From: DATFVA01 sp963743325
Lineage (GTDB): Bacteria > Bacteroidota > Ignavibacteria > Ignavibacteriales > Ignavibacteriaceae
DNA: 64,000 nt
Direction: 5' to 3'
NCBI GenBank assembly: GCA_963743325.1
Contig: CAVUOZ010000008.1
Span: 310,001-374,000, forward strand
Below are positions 1-8,720 of the stretch, piece after piece; the stretch's first letter is position 1, and each line of letters begins with the position of its first letter. Position numbers and translations under genes: made by a program. The notes beneath the pieces are model-generated. The model saw nothing but the letters and a program-made list of their open reading frames with translations, was not told the DNA's origin and made no database searches.

Positions 1-87
1 TTACATTCACTTCCACCAATCCATAACAAAGTTCAGGATCCGGTACCACCTGATATGATGGCGTCACTATTTAAAAAAGGTAAATAA
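1..87 (+). CDS. 3' end of an unidentified gene (partial)
   Basis: An open + strand frame enters from the left edge and stops at the TAA at 85-87, leaving 28 residues that end in ASLFKKGK. It is followed by a terminator-like hairpin, which fits a real gene end. The piece is too short to assign a family, and it could also be a chance open frame. Confidence 0.35.
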   Translation, partial: LHSLPPIHNKVQDPVPPDMMASLFKKGK

Positions 88-135
88 TAATAGATTTTGG
101 CAAAAATTAAGAACATGCAATAAAAACAGTAAAAA

Positions 136-164
136 AACCTGCCTGACTGTAGGTCGGGCAGGTT
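136..164. terminator. Bidirectional terminator-like hairpin
   Basis: The arms CCTGCCTGAC and GTCGGGCAGG pair around a short loop with one G-T mismatch, with A-rich sequence on the left and AT-rich sequence on the right. It lies between the gene entering from the left edge and the convergent DUF2807 gene, so it could end both transcripts. Confidence 0.6.
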
Positions 165-180
165 AAGTATAAAATTAGAT

Positions 181-879
181 TTATTCTCCCTGCGAAATCC
201 CTGATCCGCCGCTGAAATCAGTGCTGCCAAGTTTCGCACTTCCATAATAGACAACTTTTGAACCGCCGCTTGCGTCAACATTAAGAGTCCCTTTCATATT
301 TATCTCCAGACGCGAACCGCCGGAGAGGCCGGCGTTCACATCTTTCACATTAAAATCCTTTAGATGATAAATACTTCCGCCGGAAGCGTCTGCTGTAAGA
401 TCAGCACCATTACCCGATAAATTCATAATGCTTCCTCCGGAAATTTCCAGATTAATATTTTCGCAGGAAAGATTCCCTGATATCTCAGCTCCGCCTGATA
501 ATTCGCTGCTAAAATTGTCTTTAATTTCCATAGATAACTTTCCCTGTGCACCCCCGCTTAAATCTAATCCGGTTAAAGCCGGCATCTGTATATCAATTCT
601 GATATCGCCATGCTTCCTGTAATTATTCTTATCTATATAAATCCGTAAGTCATTGCCATTTTTCTCGACCTTAAGGTATTCAAAGTCCTCCTGTTCAGCA
701 TTGATTTCTATATTGTAAGAGGAAGATTGACTAATTTTTACGAGCATCCCGCTCCCGGCTTCGACTTTACTGAAATCTTTATAATCATATTTTTTTGTTG
801 TTCTGTCTGCCGGATAAGCATTACCCGCAATTGCAAAGCAGATGCTTAAAATAAAAAATGAGACTAGTATCTTTTTCAT
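181..879 (-). CDS. DUF2807 secreted beta-solenoid (GIN-domain) protein
   Basis: This 232-residue protein has a signal peptide (about residues 1-24, MKKILVSFFILSICFA core) and then a single DUF2807 / auto-transporter adhesin head GIN domain. The domain is recognised by its opening DFSKVEAGSGMLVKISQ and by repeated SGGS/SGGA turns roughly every 17-22 residues, which form the rungs of a beta-solenoid. Proteins of this family are exported in Bacteroidota and have no established enzymatic role. The gene is monocistronic here, with the terminator at 136-164 directly downstream. The family call is firm; the function is not known. Confidence 0.85.
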   Translation of the reverse strand: MKKILVSFFILSICFAIAGNAYPADRTTKKYDYKDFSKVEAGSGMLVKISQSSSYNIEINAEQEDFEYLKVEKNGNDLRIYIDKNNYRKHGDIRIDIQMPALTGLDLSGGAQGKLSMEIKDNFSSELSGGAEISGNLSCENINLEISGGSIMNLSGNGADLTADASGGSIYHLKDFNVKDVNAGLSGGSRLEINMKGTLNVDASGGSKVVYYGSAKLGSTDFSGGSGISQGE

Positions 880-1019
880 AGTATTCTTCCTCGGATTGTT
901 AATCTTTTAATTAGACCGGGTCATTAGGAAAAAGGTTGGGCTAATATTGAAAAAACCTGTTGTTTATTCAAATATACTGGATTAATTTTCCTTATCTTTA
1001 AACAAGCTTAAGGAAATCT

Positions 1020-1553
1020 ATGAAGGAAATTGATCACCTAAGGTATCCCATTGGAATATTTAATCCGCCGAAAGAATACACTGATGAATTACGTGAAGGT
1101 TTTATAAGCGAGATTGAAGAAACCCCGTTTTACCTGCGTCAGGCCGTTGAAAATCTTAATGAAGAACAGCTGAACACTCCTTATAGAGCAGGAGGCTGGA
1201 ATGTTGAACAGGTTATACATCATATTCCCGATAGCCACATGAACGCTTATATACGAACCAAGCTTGCATTAACAGAAAAAGAACCAATCATTAAACCTTA
1301 TAATCAGGATGCCTGGGCACAGCTTGAGGATTATTCCACCACACCTGTTGAAACCTCACTTAAGCTTCTTGATACTATTCATGAAAGATGGGTAATTCTG
1401 TTGAAATCACTGAGTCCGGAGCAGTTTGAATGTACAATGCGTCATCCGGAGATCGGTTTAATTAATATTAATTGGCTGCTTGCACAGTACGCATGGCACG
1501 GGAAACATCATGTAGCACATATTAATTCTTTAAAGCAAAGAATGGGATGGTAA
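1020..1553 (+). CDS. DinB/YfiT-family putative metal-dependent hydrolase (bacillithiol-transferase-like)
   Basis: The protein has 177 residues, the normal length for YfiT-like members of the DinB four-helix superfamily. The N-terminal LRYPIGIFNPP, the GGWNVEQVIHHIPDSH segment and the C-terminal QYAWHGKHHVAH segment are typical. His67, His160 and His164 are in place to bind the divalent metal. In Firmicutes relatives act as thiol S-transferases or hydrolases; the substrate here cannot be told. It stands alone and is followed by a strong terminator hairpin shared with the convergent gene at 1595. Confidence 0.85.
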   Translation: MKEIDHLRYPIGIFNPPKEYTDELREGFISEIEETPFYLRQAVENLNEEQLNTPYRAGGWNVEQVIHHIPDSHMNAYIRTKLALTEKEPIIKPYNQDAWAQLEDYSTTPVETSLKLLDTIHERWVILLKSLSPEQFECTMRHPEIGLININWLLAQYAWHGKHHVAHINSLKQRMGW

Positions 1554-1558
1554 ATAAA

Positions 1559-1581
1559 GCTGCCGTATAATTTACGGCAGC
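1559..1581. terminator. Bidirectional intrinsic terminator
   Basis: A perfect 9-bp stem, GCTGCCGTA with TACGGCAGC, closes a 5-nt loop. It is followed by CGTTTAATTT on the + strand and by CTTTATTTA on the - strand. It sits between the convergent genes ending at 1553 and 1595. Confidence 0.75.
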
Positions 1582-1594
1582 CGTTTAATTTCAC

Positions 1595-2839
1595 TCAGGA
1601 TGGTTCATTTATAACAGATTGTGATTTAGGTTTACGCCGGATTATCAGCAGAACAACGATTACTACCACGAGAAGTCCGATTATTATATATAACCAGCTG
1701 AATCCTCCTCCATAAAGGGAATCTTTCCATTGGGAAATTTTATTATCAATAGTATCCTTTTGTGCTTCTGTGAACATATTGTTCTCAAGAAGGTAAGGAA
1801 CCCAGTTCGGTTTCACTTCACCGTACCAGGCACTATCGGCAAAACTCTTATAAGTGGTCTCGGATTCATTTTTAGCTTTAACCCCGATATTTTTTATTTC
1901 ATCATTAATGAATAAAGTTGCCGTTTCGGTAAATTCTTTACCGTTTGAAAACTTTTGAAGATTTATACCATAATCTGCGAAAGTGAGTTGTATTGAATTC
2001 CACGCCTGCTGAGTCAGGGTATTCCTCCATGCTGTAAATGTCTGATCAATTTCTTTCAGATCATTTGTGCCTGCAGCTTTTTCGGAGTAAATGTTTACAA
2101 GCTGCGGTCCCACACTCCTCCAGAGTTTTGCAAATTGATCCTGCTGTTTCTTTATCTCTCTAAGATCATCGGGAGTAAGGGTAGCCACTTCCAGAAATTT
2201 GATATTATCCTGCAGCGATTTTTTAACATTATTTAAGACATTATTCTTCTGAGCTTCCGAATAAACTTTCTGTTTTTCTTCAGAGCTTAATTCTGATTTC
2301 TGCCTGTAGGAGGGGGGTATAAGACTGTCAATCATACTTATAACAAGCTCATCTCTCTTTCTGATCGATGCTTTTAGATCAGCAACTGCTCTTTCCAGCT
2401 GATTAATACGGCTCTTATCTTTTTTACTTTCGGCTTCAAGAGTTTGAACCCGGGAAATCATTTCAGTATTTCTCTGGTTAAGAAGATCAACCTGTTCCTT
2501 TAAGCCTGTAACCTGTGTTGTGAGCACATCAATCTTTGTAAAATCTCCTTTACGCAGATCATAAGCCATTTGCAGGTTTTCAAAGGTTTTATTGAAATCG
2601 AGAGGGTAAAGACTTTTATCGAGAAGGTCCTTCTTACCTGAGTATTCACTCTTTAATTGATCAATTTTATCCCCGATACTTACAAGTTCTTCCAGGGAGG
2701 CAGCATGTCTGATTGAATCATTTATGGCCATGGCTTTTGTTTTAAAGTTCTGCACTGTTTCATAGTCTGACTGTGCAATTAATGAATATGAAAACAGCAG
2801 ACAAAATAAAAAACTGTGTATTAAAATCTTCCTTTTCAT
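1595..2839 (-). CDS. Secreted coiled-coil protein with C-terminal membrane anchor
   Basis: The product has 414 residues: a signal peptide (about 1-22), a long charged helical region (about 80-165, with heptad-like E/K/L patterning around LTTQVTGLKEQVDLLNQRN) that should form a coiled coil, a mixed middle domain, and a C-terminal membrane helix (about 380-402, LYIIIGLLVVVIVVLLIIRR) followed by a basic tail. It would sit in the periplasm anchored to the inner membrane. I do not recognise the family. Its start follows the stop of the upstream lipoprotein gene directly, and the ribosome site AAGGAG lies inside that gene's end, so the two are co-transcribed. Confidence 0.7.
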   Translation of the reverse strand: MKRKILIHSFLFCLLFSYSLIAQSDYETVQNFKTKAMAINDSIRHAASLEELVSIGDKIDQLKSEYSGKKDLLDKSLYPLDFNKTFENLQMAYDLRKGDFTKIDVLTTQVTGLKEQVDLLNQRNTEMISRVQTLEAESKKDKSRINQLERAVADLKASIRKRDELVISMIDSLIPPSYRQKSELSSEEKQKVYSEAQKNNVLNNVKKSLQDNIKFLEVATLTPDDLREIKKQQDQFAKLWRSVGPQLVNIYSEKAAGTNDLKEIDQTFTAWRNTLTQQAWNSIQLTFADYGINLQKFSNGKEFTETATLFINDEIKNIGVKAKNESETTYKSFADSAWYGEVKPNWVPYLLENNMFTEAQKDTIDNKISQWKDSLYGGGFSWLYIIIGLLVVVIVVLLIIRRKPKSQSVINEPS

Positions 2840-3292
2840 TTACTTCTCCTTTGTCTCAATTCCATTGTTCGATAAATAATATTGTTTATTTCCTTCAACC
2901 AGTTCTATATAAGGAAGACGCTGGTTAAAAACGGGATTTGATATTCCGGTTTCAGAAATCGATATTTTATTTGATAGGTTAAAAGCCCCATCTCCCATCG
3001 TAAAAACATATACGTTTTTAAATTTATTACCTGTTATATAATAATACCCCAGAGTATCTCTTATTACCCTTAATTCGCGGTCAAGGTATGAAAGAGAATC
3101 TCCTGTTTCTTCAAAGTAAAGAGGCTTTGCACTAAAAGTAAGTGAGTATCGATCCTCTTTAGCCACACCGTTGTTATCTACATGAATGACAGATTCGACG
3201 GGCCATGAAAAATCAGCCGGGGATAATCTGAGTGATGAACAACCTGCGAAAACAACCGGTAAAATAATTAATAGATATTTTATGATGCGCAT
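2840..3292 (-). CDS. Putative lipoprotein
   Basis: I take the start at the Met of MRIIKYLLIILPVVFAGC rather than the in-frame Met 11 codons upstream, because this gives a clean type II signal peptide with lipobox VFAGC. The mature part (about 130 residues) is beta-rich and matches no family I know. It is the first gene of a two-gene operon; its stop codon abuts the next ATG at 2839. A lipoprotein paired with a membrane-anchored coiled-coil protein suggests a small envelope complex, which is inference. Confidence 0.65.
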   Translation of the reverse strand: MRIIKYLLIILPVVFAGCSSLRLSPADFSWPVESVIHVDNNGVAKEDRYSLTFSAKPLYFEETGDSLSYLDRELRVIRDTLGYYYITGNKFKNVYVFTMGDGAFNLSNKISISETGISNPVFNQRLPYIELVEGNKQYYLSNNGIETKEK

Positions 3293-3784
3293 ATTTTTCT
3301 CCTTCCAATTTATGTTTGCTAACATAATGAAAAATAAGGATTTCCGGCGATTATAGGATGTGATGGGAAGCTTATATGTATTTTTTTGTTTAAATAATTA
3401 ATATCAGGTAACGGTGACCGATTTTGCTCTAAAATTTGATTTTTGAAGCTTCTTAATGTTGAGGTTTTTCACATTCGCTTCCGATACGATTTAATTATGC
3501 CCTCGTCTTAATGATCGGATATGCTAAACAAATCTGTAATAACTGTTCTTTTGGCGATTTCTTTTGGTGTGAAACCGTAAAGCTCTCTATATTGTGTTTT
3601 TCGGTATATATTATACCAATTCCACTATGTTATTACTGTCTTATTTCGCGAAAATAAGATTTAACAAATGTATAAAATCTTAGTTATCTTGTCTCCGGCT
3701 AATTTCATTTCTAAATACGAGCAGGTAATTTATGGGAGCCTTGCTAATAACGTTTAATTTGCTGACTTTTAATTTAAAGTTGGT
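3293..3784. other. Intergenic region, no gene recognised
   Basis: This AT-rich gap of about 490 bp separates divergent genes and should hold both promoters. I see no convincing ORF, RNA gene or repeat. On the - strand, from about 3620 down to 3515, there is a short open frame without a start codon; it is listed among the rejected items. Confidence 0.5.
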
Positions 3785-4201
3785 ATGAGATCACCTGGTA
3801 AAATATTTATAATCTTTTTTCTGTACACCTCTTTCATCTATTCACAGGTAGAAACAGGTGATTCTAGTCGCAAAATCTATTCTTTTGATTCTCTGCTGAA
3901 ACTCCAGGTAAAATTTGATGAATTCGATATATACCGCGAATTGAATTATATGAGGATGGATTTACAGGCAGACAATGATACCAACACGATCTGGATGTGG
4001 ACGAAACTGTCTATTACAAATACGGGTGCCGTAGATTTTCATCCCGGTGAAACTCCGGGTAGCATGATTGAGCCATTACATCAGCAATTCATTGAAGATT
4101 CAAAATTTAATCCCGTACGGTATGTCCTGGGAATGGCACAAACAGCTACCGTTGGTTATCTTGCTTATCAGCATATAAAGAAGTACGGGTTATTTAAATA
4201 G
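3785..4201 (+). CDS. Small secreted protein of unknown function
   Basis: The protein has 138 residues with an N-terminal signal peptide ending near FIYSQ, a hydrophilic middle, and a short hydrophobic stretch near the C terminus (VLGMAQTATVGYLAYQH) that may be membrane-associated. There is no recognisable domain. Composition and codon use look like the neighbours, so I take it as a real lineage-specific gene. The segment just downstream (4237-4280) carries imperfect repeats of AATATTCAATAC / ATATTGAGCATTG type. Confidence 0.6.
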   Translation: MRSPGKIFIIFFLYTSFIYSQVETGDSSRKIYSFDSLLKLQVKFDEFDIYRELNYMRMDLQADNDTNTIWMWTKLSITNTGAVDFHPGETPGSMIEPLHQQFIEDSKFNPVRYVLGMAQTATVGYLAYQHIKKYGLFK

Positions 4202-4318
4202 AGCATTGTAAGAATCTGTTCGACTCAATCGGCAATATTGAGCATTGAGAACAAATATTCAATACTCAACACTCAATTTTCACTGAAACCTCTTCTGGTA
4301 TTCCCCTTATCCTCTCCT

Positions 4319-5140
4319 CTACAACTCACTCAACCACTTTTGGGCAAAATTACGTCCCGCACCAGTTGCTTCTTTCCCGGTCCTGTAACATAGCTTCCAG
4401 ACAGAACTTTTTCTTTCATATTCCTGTTTTACAAAAACTTCCTTGTTGTATTGACTAGTGGCTGTTTGTGCAGAAAAGTCAACGTCTTTTGATTCATCTA
4501 AAAATTTTGTAAGCCATTTTTTTATTAAAAGATTAGGATTATTTGCGGGGTACTCGCTTTCCCACTCAGCAAACTTGTTATTATACTCGGTCATTTGCTG
4601 ATCGTACGCCTGTTTATATATATTTTCAACATCTTTGCTGAACATTGGGTTATCGGGATTATCAATTTCTTTCAACTGTTCTTTATACTGTTTTATTGTT
4701 TCATCAAACATACTCTGCTGATCAGCAGGCATCTTTGTTTTGGTTTCTTCCAGATTCTTTATAGCTTCTTCCATACTTTTCTTCTGTTCTGCTTTCATTT
4801 CATCCATAGTTTTAGGTTTATCCGGCGGAGCAGGTTTTTGGTTTTCTCTCAACTCATTGTACTTTGACAGGAACTCCTGCGTTGAAGAATATTCCTTCAC
4901 ATATTGTGCAACCGATTCTACGACAGCGGATCTTTCCCCGGCAGCCAATCCTTTAAGAGTTTTAGGATTAGGAGTATAAAAATTTGAGTATGCACAATTT
5001 GACCATATCATATTATTTGCATCTTCCTCATTCATCTGAAGCTGCTGAAGAATATTTTTCATCTTATCGTCGATGATTCTGCCTGTGGTAATCCCCAAAA
5101 TCAAAATAAGTAAAGGAATTGCTATAAATAATTTTTTCAT
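4319..5140 (-). CDS. Secreted/periplasmic helical protein of unknown function
   Basis: This 273-residue protein starts with an uncleaved or cleaved hydrophobic segment (MKKLFIAIPLLILILGITTG). The rest is almost wholly helical, with Lys/Glu-rich blocks (about residues 105-170) that look like a coiled coil, and a C-terminal WKLCYRTGKEATGAGRNFAQKWL segment. Two cysteines (about 49 and 251) could form a disulfide in the periplasm. No family recognised. It is divergent from the SPFH gene at 5299 and monocistronic. Confidence 0.6.
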   Translation of the reverse strand: MKKLFIAIPLLILILGITTGRIIDDKMKNILQQLQMNEEDANNMIWSNCAYSNFYTPNPKTLKGLAAGERSAVVESVAQYVKEYSSTQEFLSKYNELRENQKPAPPDKPKTMDEMKAEQKKSMEEAIKNLEETKTKMPADQQSMFDETIKQYKEQLKEIDNPDNPMFSKDVENIYKQAYDQQMTEYNNKFAEWESEYPANNPNLLIKKWLTKFLDESKDVDFSAQTATSQYNKEVFVKQEYERKSSVWKLCYRTGKEATGAGRNFAQKWLSEL

Positions 5141-5240
5141 AACCTGGTTTCCATATAAATTTTATTGAAATAATTAAGGGAAATTGAGTAAAACTGATAT
5201 TGTTATCAATAGTTTTTTGGGATACTTTGCAATATTTTTC

Positions 5241-5269
5241 TTGACTATTTGATATAATTATGATATCAT
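5241..5269 (+). promoter_or_regulatory. Sigma-70-type promoter of the SPFH cassette
   Basis: TTGACT (5241-5246), exactly 17 bp, then TATCAT (5264-5269), ending 29 bp before the ATG of the SPFH gene. It has no dyad like that of the 63-bp cassettes further right, so it serves as an internal example of an ordinary promoter in this genome. Confidence 0.6.
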
Positions 5270-5298
5270 ACTGATAGCAATATTTTGAGAGGTTCAAA

Positions 5299-6171
5299 AT
5301 GCAAACTGTTTCAGAAAAAAAATCCCCGAAATTGAACGGGTTTTTCGCCTTATTTGTGATTTTAATACTTATAGCACTTGATGTTATTTCTTTCATAGCT
5401 GGTGTTAAATCAAATGATCCATCATTTCTATGGTATTTCTTCCCGCTAGCCTTCATTATTATAGTTTCCCTGGCTGGATTAATTACAGTGCAGCCAAATG
5501 ATTCCCGTGTGATTATTTTCTTTGGTAATTACAGCGGCACTGTAAGAGAAACGGGTTTCTGGTGGATAAATCCTTTTACCATTAAAAGGAAGGTAACCCT
5601 GAGGATAAGAAACTTTAACAGTGACAAAATAAAGGTTAACGATCTGCGCGGTAACCCTATTGAGATAGCAGCAGTGATTGTCTGGAGAGTTTTTGATACT
5701 TCACGCGCGGTTTTTGATGTAGATAATTATGAAGAGTTTGTTGCTATTCAGAGTGAGACTGCAATCCGTTCGCTTACTTCAGAATATCCTTATGATGGTG
5801 ATGAAGATAAAGCTTCGTTGAGAGGAAGTCCCCAGGAGGTTGCAGAGAATCTTAAGAAACAGGTTCAGTCGCGACTTGAAATAGCCGGAGTGGAAGTCGT
5901 TGAGGCCAGAATTAGCCATCTTGCTTATGCACAGGAAATCGCCCAGGCTATGCTGCGAAGACAGCAGGCTGAAGCCATCGTTGCAGCAAGACAAAAAATA
6001 GTTGAAGGTGCTGTAGGTATGGTCGAAAGTGCCTTACTGGCTTTAAGCAGGCAGAATATAGTTCAGCTAGATGAAGACAAGAAAGCGACTATGGTAAATA
6101 ATTTAATGGTTGCTCTTGTATCTGAAAGAGAAGTACAGCCCGTAATAAATACAGGCACACTCTACCAATAA
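5299..6171 (+). CDS. SPFH/Band 7 domain protein (slipin/flotillin-like)
   Basis: The product has 290 residues. Two closely spaced membrane helices (about 15-37 and 46-66) precede a Band 7 domain that begins PNDSRVIIFFGNYSGTVRETGFWWINPF and runs to about residue 225. It ends in a helical segment with RRQQAEAIVAARQKIVEG typical of the family. SPFH proteins oligomerise on membranes and organise lipid microdomains or protect against envelope stress. It heads a cassette with 6186 and 6712 (gaps of 14 and 16 bp). A second SPFH gene of a different subtype is at 48364. Confidence 0.88.
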   Translation: MQTVSEKKSPKLNGFFALFVILILIALDVISFIAGVKSNDPSFLWYFFPLAFIIIVSLAGLITVQPNDSRVIIFFGNYSGTVRETGFWWINPFTIKRKVTLRIRNFNSDKIKVNDLRGNPIEIAAVIVWRVFDTSRAVFDVDNYEEFVAIQSETAIRSLTSEYPYDGDEDKASLRGSPQEVAENLKKQVQSRLEIAGVEVVEARISHLAYAQEIAQAMLRRQQAEAIVAARQKIVEGAVGMVESALLALSRQNIVQLDEDKKATMVNNLMVALVSEREVQPVINTGTLYQ

Positions 6172-6185
6172 AGTTAATCTTGATT

Positions 6186-6695
6186 ATGGTTAAAAATCTT
6201 TCTCAGCTTTCCGGGGAGACATTAAATATTATTCAGCCGTCAATTTGGAAGAATAACTATGAGTTAAAATATAATGATGAATTATTTATGAGAATGAGTC
6301 CCCGGGGCGTTTTCGGTTTCGGGTTAATAATCGATTTAACGGACAGCGAATGGGAATTATACAAACCTAACTTCTGGAAAAGAGAAATTGCTGTCAGAGA
6401 AAAGGGAAAAGAAAATCCTGTTGCAACATATAATAAAAAGTTCTTTAGCAGGGAAGGGACAATATTCCTGCCTAAAGGGCAAAGGCTAAAAATTAAATTC
6501 GGATCAATGAAGAGAAAATACGGGATATATACCACGAGTGGTATATGTCTGGTGAGTATTAAAGATGCAATATCATTTAAAGCAAGCAGTTTGGTATCTA
6601 TTGAAAACAGCTCTGAGATCCTTGATAAATATCCATGGGTTATAATACTCCCCTGGTATTTAACGCGGAGAAGAAAGCAGGCTGCTGCACGTTAA
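6186..6695 (+). CDS. Unknown protein, possible LURP-one/tubby-like fold
   Basis: A TTG two codons upstream is in frame, but ATG at 6186 is the simpler start. The protein (169 residues) has alternating short beta strands with aromatic and basic residues and no membrane segment. The pattern (ELKYNDELFMRMSPRG, WELYKPNFWKREIAVRE) recalls the LURP-one / tubby C-terminal beta-barrel fold, which is inference only. Its position between an SPFH protein and a small DNA-binding protein suggests it works with the SPFH protein at the membrane. Confidence 0.55.
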   Translation: MVKNLSQLSGETLNIIQPSIWKNNYELKYNDELFMRMSPRGVFGFGLIIDLTDSEWELYKPNFWKREIAVREKGKENPVATYNKKFFSREGTIFLPKGQRLKIKFGSMKRKYGIYTTSGICLVSIKDAISFKASSLVSIENSSEILDKYPWVIILPWYLTRRRKQAAAR

Positions 6696-6711
6696 GAGAA
6701 GATGATTGATT

Positions 6712-6906
6712 ATGGCAGAAAAGAAAAAGTTTTTATTAAGAATTGAGGTCAATCTTTATGCCGCCCTTGAAAAGTGGGCGGCAGACGAGCTAAGAAGTAT
6801 CAACTCTCAGATCGAGTTTTTATTATCCAATGCTGTAAAAAATGCAGAAAGACAGCCGGCCTCAAAACCAGAAAACGATGAAAATATTACTCCCAAATCT
6901 TCTTAA
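6712..6906 (+). CDS. Small Arc/ribbon-helix-helix-like DNA-binding protein
   Basis: This 64-residue protein begins MAEKKKFLLRIEVNLYAALEKWAADELRSI, the strand-helix-helix layout of Arc/MetJ-type repressors (Arc-like domain, residues about 5-45), followed by a polar tail. Such genes often follow SPFH genes in Bacteroidota, where they probably autoregulate the cassette. The stop (6904-6906) touches the stop codon of the convergent MBL gene (6907-6909) with no base between, so transcripts must overlap. Confidence 0.72.
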   Translation: MAEKKKFLLRIEVNLYAALEKWAADELRSINSQIEFLLSNAVKNAERQPASKPENDENITPKSS

Positions 6907-8304
6907 TTAAAACTCTACGACATCTCCTTTTTTGGGATAATTTACTGATTTATACCCCTTGCTTAATATCTTTTCTTTTAATGGCAAAGCCTGCTCTTCT
7001 TCGCCGTGTACAAGGAATATGTTCTTCAGCTTATTTACCGGTGAGTATTTAAGGTAGTCGAGCAGCCCATTCTGGTCGGCGTGAGCACTAAAGTAATCCA
7101 TCTGTTTTATTTTAGCTCTCACTTTGGAAACGTCTCCGAGTATATTTACTTCTTCTGCTCCGTCCATAATTTTTCTGGCAAGCGTTTCCTGGGCAGCATA
7201 ACCGACAAACAAAATCAGGTTCTTTGAGTCTTCAATATTGTTCTTTAAATGATGAAGTATTCTTCCCCCTTCAGCCATTCCCGAAGCGGAAATAATAATG
7301 CAGGATCCTTCGAAGTCATTCAGCTTTTTTGATTCATCAACGTCTCTTATGTACGTAAGCCTGTTAAAACCGAATGGATCTTCGTGGTTTTCTATAAATA
7401 CACGGTATGTCTCCCTGTCAAAACATTCGGGATGCATACGATATACTTCTGTAGAATTTACTGCAAGGGGACTGTCAACAAAAATAGGAATGGCAGGAAT
7501 CCTGCTCTGATTAAAAAGCTTGTGCAGAATGTAAACGAATAGCTGTGTTCTGCCAACGGCAAAAGCCGGAATAATTACCTTTCCTTTCCTTTCCAGTACT
7601 TCGTTTATCACCCTGGCAACTTCTTCTTCGACTTCATCAGTAACCTGGTGCAGCCTGTTGCCGTAAGTACTTTCCATTATTAGTACATCAAGTTCTGTCA
7701 AAATAGTGGGATCCCTGATTACCGGCATTTCGGGCCTCCCGATATCACCGCTGAAACCAAGTCTGGTATACTTTCCGTTTTCTCTTATTTCAATTAATAA
7801 TCCTGCAGAACCCAGAATATGTCCGGCATCTATCCAGGTTGCTTTCACTCCGGGCGCGACTTCTATTGTTTTATCATACTGAACGCCGATAAAATTGTTC
7901 ATTGCAGCTTCAGCATCATCGATTGTATATAAAGGTTCAAATAAATTTTTATTCTGTTTACTTCTTTTTTTATTTACAAAATGGATATCCCTTTCCTGCA
8001 GGTAGGCAGAATCTCTGAGCATTATCTGACATAAATCGACTGTCGCCGAAGTGGTATATATATGTCCTTTAAATCCGCTTTTAACAAGGTGTGGAATATT
8101 ACCGGTATGATCAATATGGGCATGAGAGAGCAGCATAAGATCAATTTCTTCAGGATTGAACATAAAATTCTTATTTATTTCATAAGCCTCCTTTCTTCTT
8201 CCCTGATAAAGACCGCAATCAAGCAGTATCTTTTTACCATTAACGTGCAATAAATGCTGGGATCCGGTTACCGTTTGAGCAGCACCAATAAACTGAATTT
8301 TCAA
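6907..8304 (-). CDS. MBL-fold / beta-CASP RNA-specificity-domain hydrolase
   Basis: The protein has 465 residues, the usual length. The metallo-beta-lactamase zinc motif HAHIDH is at 61-66, SGDIG is near 187, the beta-CASP region follows (about 210-350, ending in ISASGMAEGGR), then RMMBL motifs FSAHADQNG and FLVHGE near the C terminus. This places it in the family of Ysh1/CPSF-73-like and YbbZ-like bacterial proteins, with predicted exo- or endoribonuclease activity in the cytoplasm. It is monocistronic. The RNA substrate is unknown. Confidence 0.88.
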   Translation of the reverse strand: MKIQFIGAAQTVTGSQHLLHVNGKKILLDCGLYQGRRKEAYEINKNFMFNPEEIDLMLLSHAHIDHTGNIPHLVKSGFKGHIYTTSATVDLCQIMLRDSAYLQERDIHFVNKKRSKQNKNLFEPLYTIDDAEAAMNNFIGVQYDKTIEVAPGVKATWIDAGHILGSAGLLIEIRENGKYTRLGFSGDIGRPEMPVIRDPTILTELDVLIMESTYGNRLHQVTDEVEEEVARVINEVLERKGKVIIPAFAVGRTQLFVYILHKLFNQSRIPAIPIFVDSPLAVNSTEVYRMHPECFDRETYRVFIENHEDPFGFNRLTYIRDVDESKKLNDFEGSCIIISASGMAEGGRILHHLKNNIEDSKNLILFVGYAAQETLARKIMDGAEEVNILGDVSKVRAKIKQMDYFSAHADQNGLLDYLKYSPVNKLKNIFLVHGEEEQALPLKEKILSKGYKSVNYPKKGDVVEF

Positions 8305-8486
8305 TGTATTAGCCTCATACTATATTTATCAGAAAAATTTGTTCTTCAAAATAAATTATCTTTAATAAATAATCCTTTATTTATCTCATTTCTAATCAAA
8401 AAGATGAAATAAAGAAAATAAAGAATTTCTCAAAAAAGTAGGATAAATCTTCAGCAGGAAAGGTACGGAATTAGTCCGGGATTATA

Positions 8487-8552
8487 GGCCGTTTGAAGGC
8501 CGTTAGATGGCCATTAGATGGCCGTTAGATGGCTGTTAGATGGCTATTAGAT
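8487..8552. repeat. Six tandem copies of an 11-bp unit
   Basis: The unit GGCCGTTAGAT is repeated six times head to tail (start positions 8487, 8498, 8509, 8520, 8531, 8542) with single-base variants at the first copy (GTTTGAA) and at positions 4-5. It lies in the 416-bp gap upstream of the ECF sigma gene. A period of 11 bp is close to one helical turn, so the copies face one side of the helix. It could be a cooperative binding array or a simple slippage repeat. Confidence 0.85.
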
Positions 8553-8720
8553 AGTAAAACAGTGAGACTTCTCTGTCAAATACTGACGATTATCAACCTA
8601 ATTTATTTGTAGATAATTTAATTTGAACAGACGGTGATATATCTGAAAAAATTAAGAGATTTGCCATAATTTAAAATATTCTTTTCTATTATCCGTCTTA
8701 TTTAATAAATGTAAAAGGTA

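Noticed and set aside
3515..3620. A - strand frame (RKTQYRELYGFTPKEIAKR) recalling a helix-turn-helix tail
   Set aside because: No start codon, only about 33 residues before an upstream stop, and no flanking homology visible. It could be a gene scar, but chance is equally likely.
8487..8552. CRISPR array
   Set aside because: The 11-bp units are contiguous, with no spacers and no cas genes nearby.
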